Part shown: positions 25,353 through 34,242 of the stretch, one piece after another
How positions within the stretch are numbered: position 1 is the stretch's first letter
How the letters are laid out: the number at the start of each line of letters is the position of its first letter
Notes under the pieces: model-generated
The model's database searches: none
What the model saw: only the letters and a program-made list of their open reading frames with translations
Told to the model about the DNA's origin: nothing
Made by a program: the position numbers and the translations under genes
From: NVTR01 sp036479015
GTDB taxonomy: Bacteria > Pseudomonadota > Alphaproteobacteria > Rhodobacterales > Rhodobacteraceae
Direction of reading: 5' to 3'
Assembly: GCA_036479015.1 (NCBI GenBank)
Contig: JAZGFB010000050.1
Span: 1-61,857 of the forward strand
Length of the DNA: 61,857 nt

Positions 25353-25454
25353 TCGCCCCTCAGCACACCATATTGCGCGCTGTTTTTCCTTCCTAATGTT
25401 TCAATTCCGCCTTATTTCCATGGCCTATTGCGGTCATATTAGCAACTTGACGGT

Positions 25455-26117
25455 ATGGAAATGTTTTCAAGCTCAGACCCAATTTTTGAATTCCGGGGGC
25501 CATTTGGCGTCCCGGTGCAGATCGCACCAAGCATATTTATGCTGGTCTTTATTTACGTTTCCTTCAATGGCAGCCCCCAATCGATATTTTACGATCTGGT
25601 GTTTCTAATCTTGCTTGTCGGGTCGATATTTTTACATGAGGTCGGCCACGCATGGGGTTGTATTGTACAGAAAATTCCGGTTCGTCGCATCATGATGCAT
25701 GGCGGCGGGGGCTTTTGTGAAAGGGCCCGTTCTGCCAGCCGGTATGAGGACGAATTGATCGTCGCTATGGGGCCAATTGTTAACCTTTTCATATGGGCAA
25801 TTGCATCGCTTGCATTGCCATTTGTGCAAAACGAAATCCTGTATTGGGTGATCGATGTGCTGGCGTATATAAATATATTCCTTGCCCTGTTGAACCTAAT
25901 GCCCGTCATGCCGCTGGATGGTGGCAAGCTGTTTCACCTGCTGCTTATGCGGTTCATGCACCACGGCACCGCCACTGTGATCAGCGGCACGGTTGGCCTG
26001 ATTGTCGCGGTGCTTTGGATCCCGATGATGTTGTTCAGTTACGTGTCATTTGGGCTGGTGCTGTTTTTCTTCCCGTCGATAATACTGCATTGGCAAATGC
26101 TACGCCGATTGGCGTAA
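25455..26117 (+). CDS. Membrane M50 (site-2 protease-like) peptidase
   Basis: 220 residues, about six membrane helices. The zinc motif HEVGH is in IFLHEVGHAWGC inside a membrane helix; the third ligand is in LLNLMPVMPLDGGKLFHLLL, the NPxPxDGG-like motif of site-2 proteases (here LMPVMPLDGG). MMHGGGGFCERA replaces the GGxA membrane loop seen in related Rhodobacterales proteins. No PDZ domain and no CBS domain. It could act in regulated intramembrane proteolysis, but no substrate is apparent nearby. Ends 4 bases from the convergent uvrA. Confidence 0.88.
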   Translation: MEMFSSSDPIFEFRGPFGVPVQIAPSIFMLVFIYVSFNGSPQSIFYDLVFLILLVGSIFLHEVGHAWGCIVQKIPVRRIMMHGGGGFCERARSASRYEDELIVAMGPIVNLFIWAIASLALPFVQNEILYWVIDVLAYINIFLALLNLMPVMPLDGGKLFHLLLMRFMHHGTATVISGTVGLIVAVLWIPMMLFSYVSFGLVLFFFPSIILHWQMLRRLA

Positions 26118-26121
26118 CCGG

Positions 26122-28980
26122 TTATTTTGCCAAGGTTTTATTCCCAGAAAGCATTTCTTTCAGGTAATGTCCTGTATGGCTATGGGCCGCTTCAGCCACC
26201 TGTTCAGGTGTCCCGGCGGCAATAATTTCTCCGCCGCCATCACCACCCTCGGGGCCGATATCAATGATCCAGTCGGCGGTCTTTACCACATCCAGATTGT
26301 GTTCAATCACCACAACTGTATTGCCCTGATCTACCAGTTCGTGCAGCACTTCCAACAGCTTACGCACATCTTCAAAATGTAATCCCGTTGTGGGTTCGTC
26401 CAGAATATACAGCGTTCGCCCGGTGGATCGGCGCGCCAGTTCCTTACTTAGCTTGACGCGCTGCGCTTCGCCCCCTGACAACGTCGTGGCTTGCTGGCCA
26501 ACTTTTATGTAATGCAGCCCAACCCGCACCAGCGCATCCATCTTTTCGCGGATGCTGGGCACGGCTTTGAAAAATGCCTGCGCCTCTTCCACAGTCATGT
26601 TAAGAACGTCCGCTATGCTTTTGCCTTTAAAGCGTATTTCTAAAGTTTCACGATTATATCGCGCCCCATCACAGGTTTCACATGTCACGTAAACATCGGG
26701 CAAAAAGTGCATTTCGATCTTGATCAGCCCGTCGCCTTTACAGGCTTCACAGCGCCCGCCCTTGACGTTGAATGAAAACCGCCCCGGCTTGTAGCCACGG
26801 GTTTTGCTTTCGGGCAGCCCGGCGAACCAGTCGCGTATCGGCGTGAACGCCCCGGTATAGGTGGCCGGGTTTGAGCGCGGCGTGCGGCCAATGGCGCGCT
26901 GGTTGATATCAATCACCTTGTCCAGGTGTTCCAGCCCTTTGATGCTTTCGCACGGCGCCGGGGTTTGGCGTGCACCGTTCAGCCGCATGCTTGCAGTCTT
27001 GAACAGTGTTTCAATGGTCAGGGTGGATTTACCGCCCCCAGAAACACCGGTGACGCAGACAAATTTCGCCAACGGGAAATCAGCCGATACAGATTTTAAG
27101 TTATTACCGGTAGCCTTTGAAATTGTTATCTTTTTCTTATTTCCCTTGCGCCTGGCGCTGGGAATTGCGATCTCGCGGCTACCACTAAGATACTGACCTG
27201 TAAGCGAATTGGGGTCTGCTGTAATTTCCTCTGGCAGCCCCTGGGCGACAATTTCACCACCACGCACGCCCGCCCCGGGGCCAATATCAAACACATAATC
27301 CGCACTGCGAATCGCCTCTTCGTCATGTTCGACAACGATCACCGTGTTGCCCTGATCACGCAGGTTTTTCAGGGTTTCCAACAGGCGGCCATTGTCCCGT
27401 TGGTGCAACCCGATCGACGGCTCATCCAGAACATACAGCACCCCGGTTAAACCAGATCCGATCTGACTGGCCAACCTGATGCGCTGGCTTTCGCCACCTG
27501 AAAGCGTTCCGGAATTGCGGCTTAGCGTCAGGTATTCCAGGCCAACATTGTTCAAAAAACCCAACCGTTCGCCGATTTCTTTCAAAATGACGCGGGCAAT
27601 TTCATTTTTCTGTTTGCTCAGTTTTTCCGGGACCATCTGGCACCAATCATAGGCATCCCGGATCGACATTTGCACCACCTCACCGGCATGCAGGCCAGCG
27701 ATCTTTACCGCCAACGCCTCTGGGCGCAATCTATAGCCGCCACAGTCGCCACAGGGGCGATTGTTCTGGTAGCGTTCAAACTCTTCGCGGATCCAATTGC
27801 TGTCAGTCTCGCGGTAGCGCCGTTCCATATTTGGGATCACGCCTTCAAACACCCGTGTCACCTGATACACCCGCCCGCCTTCGTCATAGCGAAACATAAT
27901 TTCTTCTTTGCCAGAGCCGTACAAAAACATCTGCTGCACTTTTTCAGGCAGGTCTTTCCAGATGGTCGAGCGTTTGAATTTGTAATGTTTTGCAAGGGAT
28001 TCAATGGTTTGCAGAAAATATGGTGATTTCCCCTTACGCCAGGGCGCCAGGGCACCATCATATATTTTAAGGGTCAGATCCGGCACCACCAGACGTTCAT
28101 CAAAAAACAGCTCCATCCCCAGCCCATCACAGGTTGGGCAGGCCCCAAAGGGCGCATTGAACGAAAACAACCGTGGTTCAATTTCCGGGATCGTAAAACC
28201 AGACACCGGGCAGGCGAATTTTTCAGAAAAAACAATACGTTCCGGTTCGCCCTCCTCGGGTGCGGTTTCCAGAATTGCAATGCCATCGGCAAGGTCCAGC
28301 GCGGTGCGCAAACTGTCAGCAAGCCTGGTTTCAAGCCCCTTGCGCACGACGATACGGTCGACAACCACATCGATGTTGTGGCGAAACTTCTTATCCAGCG
28401 TGGGCGCATCTTCAATTTCGTAAAATTCGCCGTCAATTTTCAGGCGTTGAAACCCTTGCTTTCGCAGCTCAAGGAATTCGCGACGGTATTCGCCTTTGCG
28501 ATCCCGCACAATTGGGGCAAGCAGATAGGCGCGCAAGCCATCCTGCATGCCCATCACCCGGTCGACCATGTCTTGAACCTGTTGTGCCTCTATAGGTTTG
28601 CCGGTGGCCGGGCTGTAAGGTGTACCCACACGGGCGAACAGCAGGCGCATATAGTCATAAATTTCGGTGACTGTACCGACGGTTGAGCGTGGATTTTTTG
28701 ACGTGGTTTTCTGTTCAATCGAAATTGCCGGTGAAAGCCCTGAAATATGGTCAACATCCGGCTTTTCCATCATATCCAGGAATTGCCGGGCATAGGCTGA
28801 CAGGCTTTCAACATAGCGGCGTTGACCCTCGGCATAGACGGTATCAAACGCCAGACTGGATTTGCCAGATCCCGACAGTCCGGTAATCACCACCAGCTGG
28901 TCGCGCGGAATATCAACATCGATATTCTTTAGGTTATGCTCGCGCGCACCACGTACTTTGATATATTTTTGCTCAGCCAT
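26122..28980 (-). CDS. uvrA: Excinuclease ABC subunit A
   Basis: 952 residues from ATG 28980 (MAEQKYIKVRGAREHNLKNI). Damage-recognition ATPase of nucleotide excision repair. Walker A motifs are GLSGSGKSSLAFD and GVSGGGKSTLTIE; signatures LSGGESQRIRL and LSGGEAQRVKL; Walker B YVLDEPSIGLH and YILDEPTTGLH. The C-terminal zinc module is complete (CEAC...CETC), but the first reads CPVSG...CPTC, lacking the second Cys of the usual CPxC pair. A 39-residue upstream extension is open but crosses the regulatory region and is rejected. A LexA box lies 68-82 bases upstream, so SOS induction is likely. Confidence 0.97.
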   Translation of the reverse strand: MAEQKYIKVRGAREHNLKNIDVDIPRDQLVVITGLSGSGKSSLAFDTVYAEGQRRYVESLSAYARQFLDMMEKPDVDHISGLSPAISIEQKTTSKNPRSTVGTVTEIYDYMRLLFARVGTPYSPATGKPIEAQQVQDMVDRVMGMQDGLRAYLLAPIVRDRKGEYRREFLELRKQGFQRLKIDGEFYEIEDAPTLDKKFRHNIDVVVDRIVVRKGLETRLADSLRTALDLADGIAILETAPEEGEPERIVFSEKFACPVSGFTIPEIEPRLFSFNAPFGACPTCDGLGMELFFDERLVVPDLTLKIYDGALAPWRKGKSPYFLQTIESLAKHYKFKRSTIWKDLPEKVQQMFLYGSGKEEIMFRYDEGGRVYQVTRVFEGVIPNMERRYRETDSNWIREEFERYQNNRPCGDCGGYRLRPEALAVKIAGLHAGEVVQMSIRDAYDWCQMVPEKLSKQKNEIARVILKEIGERLGFLNNVGLEYLTLSRNSGTLSGGESQRIRLASQIGSGLTGVLYVLDEPSIGLHQRDNGRLLETLKNLRDQGNTVIVVEHDEEAIRSADYVFDIGPGAGVRGGEIVAQGLPEEITADPNSLTGQYLSGSREIAIPSARRKGNKKKITISKATGNNLKSVSADFPLAKFVCVTGVSGGGKSTLTIETLFKTASMRLNGARQTPAPCESIKGLEHLDKVIDINQRAIGRTPRSNPATYTGAFTPIRDWFAGLPESKTRGYKPGRFSFNVKGGRCEACKGDGLIKIEMHFLPDVYVTCETCDGARYNRETLEIRFKGKSIADVLNMTVEEAQAFFKAVPSIREKMDALVRVGLHYIKVGQQATTLSGGEAQRVKLSKELARRSTGRTLYILDEPTTGLHFEDVRKLLEVLHELVDQGNTVVVIEHNLDVVKTADWIIDIGPEGGDGGGEIIAAGTPEQVAEAAHSHTGHYLKEMLSGNKTLAK

Positions 28981-29047
28981 ATCCGCCCCGAAAATGTCAT
29001 TGGTTAAGAGATAGTAGAACTGGCAGGAGACTCCAACCAAAAAATGA

Positions 29048-29062
29048 GAACGAAGCAGGAAC
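29048..29062 (-). promoter_or_regulatory. LexA (SOS) box of uvrA
   Basis: GTTC-CTGCTTC-GTTC read leftward, the GTTC-N7-GTTC operator known for Rhodobacter and other alphaproteobacteria, 68 bases upstream of the uvrA ATG. It is exact at all eight defined positions. Confidence 0.85.
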
Positions 29063-29134
29063 CTGTATATGGTTCGCCCTTCCACCCCACCATGCAACCA
29101 AACAGGTATCGCTATTTGTGATGAATGGCCTTGT

Positions 29135-29156
29135 TATATTCTAGTTTTTGAATATA
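29135..29156. promoter_or_regulatory. SqrR/BigR-type operator ahead of the rhodanese gene
   Basis: TATATTC-TAGTTTTT-GAATATA: perfect seven-base arms around eight bases, containing ATTC-N8-GAAT, the site described for the sulfide/persulfide-responsive repressor SqrR (BigR in other genera). It ends 54 bases before the rhodanese start codon. A second exact site precedes the sulfide:quinone oxidoreductase gene at 54796-54811. Confidence 0.8.
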
Positions 29157-29209
29157 TGTGCCAATAACACGTGGTAACACCCAATGATAACTACATATCA
29201 GGATAACAA

Positions 29210-29578
29210 ATGTTCAACTTTCTTAAATCACGCTCCGCTGGCGGAGTTGGCAAAATTTCAGGTCAAGACGCCGTCAACCAAAGCCAAGCCGGCGCGTTGA
29301 CAATCATTGACGTGCGCGAACATGCCGAGGTGTCAAAATCCGGCAAGGCCAAAGGCGCGCTGCATATCCCGCTGGCAACTTTGCAATTCAAAACCGACCC
29401 CAAGAACCCAGACTTTCATCCGGCTCTTAAAACGGCCAAACCGGTAGCACTTTATTGTGCCTCTGGCGCGCGTTCCCATATGGCCGCCGGCATCATGCTG
29501 AAAATGGGCTTTAGCGACGTGTCAAACCTGGGACATCTGGGCAATTGGACATCCGGTGGCGGCCAAGTGGTGCGTTAA
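29210..29578 (+). CDS. Rhodanese-domain protein
   Basis: 122 residues, one rhodanese domain. VREHAEVSKSG is the CH2A motif and the active Cys is in ALYCASGARSHMAA, the CxxGxR(S) loop. No signal peptide, so cytoplasmic sulfurtransferase handling persulfide or thiosulfate sulfur. The SqrR-type operator upstream suggests induction by sulfide or polysulfide and a shared regulon with the SQR at 53.5-54.8 kb. It ends 5 bases from the convergent lpdA. Confidence 0.92.
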   Translation: MFNFLKSRSAGGVGKISGQDAVNQSQAGALTIIDVREHAEVSKSGKAKGALHIPLATLQFKTDPKNPDFHPALKTAKPVALYCASGARSHMAAGIMLKMGFSDVSNLGHLGNWTSGGGQVVR

Positions 29579-29583
29579 ACGCC

Positions 29584-30978
29584 CTACATATGAATGACAC
29601 GGCCGTAGGCATCCAGCACGCTCTCGTGCATCATTTCGCTTAGGGTCGGGTGCGGGAAAACCGTGTTCATCAGGTCTGTCTCGGTGGTTTCCAACTGCCG
29701 CCCAATCACATAACCTTGGATCAATTCGGTGACTTCAGCGCCGATCATATGGGCGCCCAGCAATTCACCGGTTTTGGCGTCAAATATGGTTTTGACCATG
29801 CCCTCGGCTTCCCCCAGGGCAATGGCCTTACCGTTGCCAATAAACGGGAAACGTCCGACCTTGATTTTATAGCCCAGCTCTTTGGCGCGGGCTTCAGTAT
29901 AACCAACTGACGCCACTTGCGGTGTGCAATAGGTGCAACCGGCAATGCTTTCAGGGCGCACAGCATGGGGGCTGCCACCCGCAATCATTTCAGCCACGGC
30001 CACACCTTCATGGCTGGCCTTATGGGCAAGCCAGGGGGCACCAGCGATGTCACCAATGGCATAAATCCCGTCAACACCAGTGCGACAGTGTTCATCCACA
30101 ACCACATGGGTACGATCAATTTTGACACCCAGGTTTTCCAACCCAAGCCCTTCTATATTTCCGATAATTCCGACGGCCGATATCACGGTATCAAAGTCGT
30201 GCTTTTCAATTTTACCACCAACTTCAATATGGGCGGTCACGCGGCCCTTGCCCCGGTCCAACTGCTTGACCATGGATTTCTCCATGATCTTCATGCCCTG
30301 TTTCACAAACGCTTTTTTGGCAAATTTTGAAATCTCGGCGTCTTCCACGGGCAGTACGCGGTCCATGACTTCAACCACCGTCGTTTCGGCCCCCAAAGTG
30401 TTGTAGAAACTGGCAAATTCGATGCCAATGGCACCAGAGCCGATCACCAGCAATTTTTTAGGCATCCGCACCGGATCAAGGGCATGTTTATAGGTCCAGA
30501 CCAGATCGCCGTCCGCCTCAAGCCCCGGCAATTCGCGGGCCCGCGCCCCCGTGGCCACCACAATTGCCTTAGCGGTCAGTTCTTCAACACCCTTATTTGT
30601 TTTAACCGAAACAATGCCTTTGCTGGGCAGGCTGGCAGCCCCCATGACCACGGTGATCTTGTTCTTTTTCATCAAATGGCCAATGCCACCGGACAGTTGC
30701 GCCGCCACTTTGCGCGACCGCTTGACCACAGCTTTCAGATCATAATCAACCTTGCCCGCTGAAAGCCCAAATTCGCCAGCGCGCTGCATCAGATGATAAA
30801 CCTCAGAAGATCGCAACAGGGCCTTGGTCGGAATGCAGCCCCAGTTCAGGCAAATACCACCCAAATGTTCGCGTTCGACAATGGCCACGTTCAACCCAAG
30901 CTGGGCCCCACGGATCGCGGCGACATACCCACCTGGGCCAGCGCCGATTACGATCATGTCATAGGATTTGGTCGCCAT
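29584..30978 (-). CDS. lpdA: Dihydrolipoyl dehydrogenase (E3)
   Basis: 464 residues. FAD flavoprotein that reoxidises lipoamide of 2-oxoacid dehydrogenases. VIGAGPGGYVAAIRGAQLG binds FAD; the redox disulfide is in GGICLNWGCIPTKALL; VIGSGAIGIEFASF binds NAD; the catalytic His-Glu pair is near HPTLSEMMHE. It has no E2 partner nearby, so it may serve several complexes. The KNKITVVMG and KSMVKQLDRGKG stretches fit the alphaproteobacterial LpdA group of the 2-oxoglutarate or pyruvate complex. Ribosome site GGAGA upstream. Confidence 0.95.
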   Translation of the reverse strand: MATKSYDMIVIGAGPGGYVAAIRGAQLGLNVAIVEREHLGGICLNWGCIPTKALLRSSEVYHLMQRAGEFGLSAGKVDYDLKAVVKRSRKVAAQLSGGIGHLMKKNKITVVMGAASLPSKGIVSVKTNKGVEELTAKAIVVATGARARELPGLEADGDLVWTYKHALDPVRMPKKLLVIGSGAIGIEFASFYNTLGAETTVVEVMDRVLPVEDAEISKFAKKAFVKQGMKIMEKSMVKQLDRGKGRVTAHIEVGGKIEKHDFDTVISAVGIIGNIEGLGLENLGVKIDRTHVVVDEHCRTGVDGIYAIGDIAGAPWLAHKASHEGVAVAEMIAGGSPHAVRPESIAGCTYCTPQVASVGYTEARAKELGYKIKVGRFPFIGNGKAIALGEAEGMVKTIFDAKTGELLGAHMIGAEVTELIQGYVIGRQLETTETDLMNTVFPHPTLSEMMHESVLDAYGRVIHM

Positions 30979-31130
30979 TTTTCAGTCTCCAGAAATATTT
31001 ATCCGGCTGAACTTAGACCATCTGGAAATTGGCATCAACGCCAGACCGTGTGTCTGGGCCAGTTTAGCTGGAAACCCCGCGTTGCGCCTGTTGCATAGCG
31101 AAAAAGGCTTAGGGCCGCACGGTTTTGACC

Positions 31131-31724
31131 CTAGGCAGCTTTTGCATTGGCCTTAGCTTTCAGCATGTCAACAACGGCACCATATCCACCATTATTTAGA
31201 TACTGTAATTCCGGCCCGGTATTTTCCCGGTCAAGTGCGGCGTTTCTTGACGGAAAGCGCCCGTATTTGCGGATAATTTCCCGATGCGCTTTGGCATGTA
31301 GCAATTGTTCATTCCCGGTCTCGGGAAGACGCTCTTTGATTAGACGCACCGCGCGATCTTGGTCACACAGGCTTTCCGAATGCACCAATGGCATATAAAA
31401 GAAATGCCGTGCCGGTTCGTCGATTTTCATATCCCAACCACGGGATATGGCGACTTTGGCAGCAGCCCGTGCAGATCGGTCAGAGGCAAAGGCCTGGCCG
31501 GAATCACGGAACATGTTTCTAGAGAATTGATCTGCTAATATTATGTATGCAAGGGTGCCGCTGGCATGGGTAAGCCACAGACCGCACGCACCGTCCTGCG
31601 CGTCGCACCAGGCTTTCCCAAACCTGTCCCTAATGTCCTGATCCAGATCGGCACCGCCCCGGTACCAGCCTTTAGATCCAACACTGTCCAGCCAATAGGC
31701 CAGGATGTCTTCAGGGTTAGCCAT
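31131..31724 (-). CDS. DUF924 family protein
   Basis: 197 residues from ATG 31724, which has a strong AAGGAGG; the upstream open extension is discarded. MANPEDILAYWLDSVGSKGWYRG opens the family fold, an all-helical TPR-like domain; LADQFSRNMFRDSGQAFASD and FFYMPLVHSESLCDQDRAVRL are its conserved core; the tail RKYGRFPSRNAAL is diagnostic. The family is widespread in proteobacteria and plants, and its function is unknown. It stands alone between lpdA and an MFS gene. Confidence 0.9.
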   Translation of the reverse strand: MANPEDILAYWLDSVGSKGWYRGGADLDQDIRDRFGKAWCDAQDGACGLWLTHASGTLAYIILADQFSRNMFRDSGQAFASDRSARAAAKVAISRGWDMKIDEPARHFFYMPLVHSESLCDQDRAVRLIKERLPETGNEQLLHAKAHREIIRKYGRFPSRNAALDRENTGPELQYLNNGGYGAVVDMLKAKANAKAA

Positions 31725-31836
31725 GACCACCCTCCTTATTGGTGTTCTGCCCCTTGTTATAGGTACCGTTTCAAACCTGATTTGATTTTGCAAGACCAAT
31801 AAATCGTTGTTTCGATGATTTATGACTATGCTGCAT

Positions 31837-33102
31837 TTACACGTCTGTTGTTTCCAGTTCTGCCTCTATTGCCGCCTCAATTGCCCATTCCTGTGCCACT
31901 TCCACCGCAACCGGTGACGCTGCAGCTGAAACGCCAACAAATGCCTGAGTCTCCTCAACCGGAGTGGCAGCACTTTGCGTCATTCGATAGGCTGCATACA
32001 CTGCCAACAATAACATTAATATACCGACAAACAGCCAAAACCCGCCGGGCCCCACGGCCCCCATCATCCAACCGGTTGTCAGCGGTCCGGCAATTGCCCC
32101 CATACCATTGATAAAAACCAACCCACCCGAAGCCGCCGCCATGTCATCAAGCTCAAGAAAGTCATTGGTATAGGCAAGCAACAATGAATACAGCGGGTTT
32201 GACGTCCCCCCAATAATAAACGCTACAGCTAACAGGCTTGAATAGTTATCGCCCAGCAACATCCCGGCAATGCCCGCAAACCCTGCCAACAGCGCTGTGA
32301 TCATGATCAATAACCGCCGATCCATGCGATCCGATAACCAACCAATGGGATATTGCATTACCAAAGCGCCAATATAAATTGCTGCCACCAGCACTGAAAT
32401 CTCTGCAACGCTAAAACCGGCCTGGATGCCATAAACCGCAGCCATGCCAAACTGTGCTGAAAACACGCCCCCCAGTAAAAACAACCCGACACATCCAAGC
32501 GGCGACACCTGATACAATTTTCGAAGGCTCATTGGTTTTGCCGCGGCAAAAGCAGGTGTCGGGCTGATCGACAGCAAGATCGGTGCAAACGCAATGGAAA
32601 CCAACACTGACGGAATGATAAACAGCACAAACCCAGACGGATCCCCCAGCACCAACAAACCCTGGGCAGATACCACCCCGGTCATCTGAACAATCATGTA
32701 TAGCGACAGGGCCTGCCCGCGGTTTTCATTGCTGGCGGCATTGTTAAGCCAGCTTTCGGCCGTCACATAGACGCCGGAAAAGCAAAACCCCAATATCATC
32801 CTTAAAATGGTCCATGCCCAGGGTTCGGTAACCGCTGGAAACAGGATAAGTGCCGCAGAAATAAGCGACCCCAATGCCGCAAAAACCCGCACATGGCCAA
32901 CCCTGCGTATCAACTCTGGTGCCAGCCGTGAGCCGCCGAAAAAACCGGCGAAATACGCTGACATAACGACCGAGATTTCAAAGGTTGTGAAACCTTCTAT
33001 TTCGCCACGGATGCCAAGCAACGTGCCTTGCAGCCCATTGCCAACCATCAGCAATAATATCCCAAGCAACAGCGCCCAAGAAGTTTTCAATACCTGTAAC
33101 AT
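31837..33102 (-). CDS. MFS transporter
   Basis: 421 residues, 12 predicted membrane helices. The loop between helices 2 and 3 reads GGSRLAPELIRRVGHVRVFAAL, and the second half has QYPIGWLSDRMDRRLLI, the characteristic MFS motif A. It resembles the YcaD-type group of Rhodobacterales. The last 40 residues are an Ala/Glu-rich cytoplasmic tail, possibly species-specific. Direction of transport and substrate are unknown. It lies downstream of queA by 81 bp on the same strand and could be co-transcribed. Confidence 0.88.
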   Translation of the reverse strand: MLQVLKTSWALLLGILLLMVGNGLQGTLLGIRGEIEGFTTFEISVVMSAYFAGFFGGSRLAPELIRRVGHVRVFAALGSLISAALILFPAVTEPWAWTILRMILGFCFSGVYVTAESWLNNAASNENRGQALSLYMIVQMTGVVSAQGLLVLGDPSGFVLFIIPSVLVSIAFAPILLSISPTPAFAAAKPMSLRKLYQVSPLGCVGLFLLGGVFSAQFGMAAVYGIQAGFSVAEISVLVAAIYIGALVMQYPIGWLSDRMDRRLLIMITALLAGFAGIAGMLLGDNYSSLLAVAFIIGGTSNPLYSLLLAYTNDFLELDDMAAASGGLVFINGMGAIAGPLTTGWMMGAVGPGGFWLFVGILMLLLAVYAAYRMTQSAATPVEETQAFVGVSAAASPVAVEVAQEWAIEAAIEAELETTDV

Positions 33103-33183
33103 CCTGGCCTCCGTGTCCCTTTTCCCTGAACCTTAATCTGGAAAATCAAAGCCAAACCGCATGATTGCGACGTGGAATTGTCG

Positions 33184-34242
33184 TTAAATTCCACCCGGCA
33201 ATAAAAGCGATGAATCGCCGTATGAAAAGAACCTGTATTCGTCAGAAACTGCCTTATCGTAAATATCCTGAATTCTTTCATGGCCCATAAAAGCTGCAAC
33301 CAGCATCATCAACGTCGATCGGGGCAAATGAAAATTTGTGATCAGCGCGTCGGCCGCGCGAAATTTATATCCAGGGGTGATGAAAATATCAGTGGCCCCC
33401 TGCCATGGCGCAACCCGCCCCAAACTATCGCAGGCCGTTTCAATAAGCCGTAGCGCGGTTGTTCCCACCGGAATTATGCGCCCGCCCTCCGCGCGGGTTT
33501 GATTGATCTCATCAGCAGCAGTTTGGCTGATCTGCCCCCGTTCGGAATGCATCTTATGGTCGCGCACATCGTCAACTTTTACCGGCAGGAATGTGCCCGC
33601 ACCAACATGCAGCGTTACAAAAGTAAATTTAACACCGGACTGCCTAAGCTGTTCAAGCAGCAGGTCATCAAAATGCAGCGACGCAGTAGGTGCCGCGACC
33701 GCACCACGATGGCGCGCCCAAACAGTTTGATAGTCTTGCATGTCTTGCCCATCCGCCGGGCGTTTTGCCTGAATGTAGGGTGGTAATGGCATCGCCCCAC
33801 AGTCCTGCAAAGCCGCATCAAACACGTCACCGGTCAGGTTGAATTTCAGCTCGGCCTGACCGTCCATTTTTGCAACCACCTTGGCGTTAAAGTTTTCTGC
33901 AAATGTGATTGTCTCGCCAATGTTCACTTTGCGCAGCGGCTTTAACAGGGCCATCCAACTGCCCTGATCCGTTGGGTCCAGCAGCGTCACTTGAATTTTT
34001 GCCTGAACATAAGACCCTTCTGACATGCGCTTTCGCAGCCCTGTCAGGCGCGCCGGGATGACCTTGGTATCGTTCAAAATCAACCGGTCACCAGCCCGCA
34101 AAAGGCCCGGCAAATCTGCGAACTTTTGATCCAAAAGCTGGCTCGGAGTTGCCACCATCAATCGGGACGCCGTACGCGGGCGTGCCGGTCTGGTGGCAAT
34201 AAGATGTTCGGGAAGTTCGAAATTAAAATCTGACAGTTTCAT
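33184..34242 (-). CDS. queA: S-adenosylmethionine:tRNA ribosyltransferase-isomerase
   Basis: 352 residues from ATG 34242 (MKLSDFNFELPEHLIATRPARPR). Transfers ribosyl from SAM to 7-aminomethyl-7-deazaguanine on tRNA in queuosine synthesis. LILNDTKVIPARLTG, LHVGAGTFLPVKVDDVRDHKMHSE and TNFHLPRSTLMMLVAAFMGHE are family signatures. The start overlaps the stop of the AsmA-like gene as TGATG. Its pathway partner tgt is 25 kb away at 59.4-60.5 kb. Confidence 0.96.
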   Translation of the reverse strand: MKLSDFNFELPEHLIATRPARPRTASRLMVATPSQLLDQKFADLPGLLRAGDRLILNDTKVIPARLTGLRKRMSEGSYVQAKIQVTLLDPTDQGSWMALLKPLRKVNIGETITFAENFNAKVVAKMDGQAELKFNLTGDVFDAALQDCGAMPLPPYIQAKRPADGQDMQDYQTVWARHRGAVAAPTASLHFDDLLLEQLRQSGVKFTFVTLHVGAGTFLPVKVDDVRDHKMHSERGQISQTAADEINQTRAEGGRIIPVGTTALRLIETACDSLGRVAPWQGATDIFITPGYKFRAADALITNFHLPRSTLMMLVAAFMGHERIQDIYDKAVSDEYRFFSYGDSSLLLPGGI

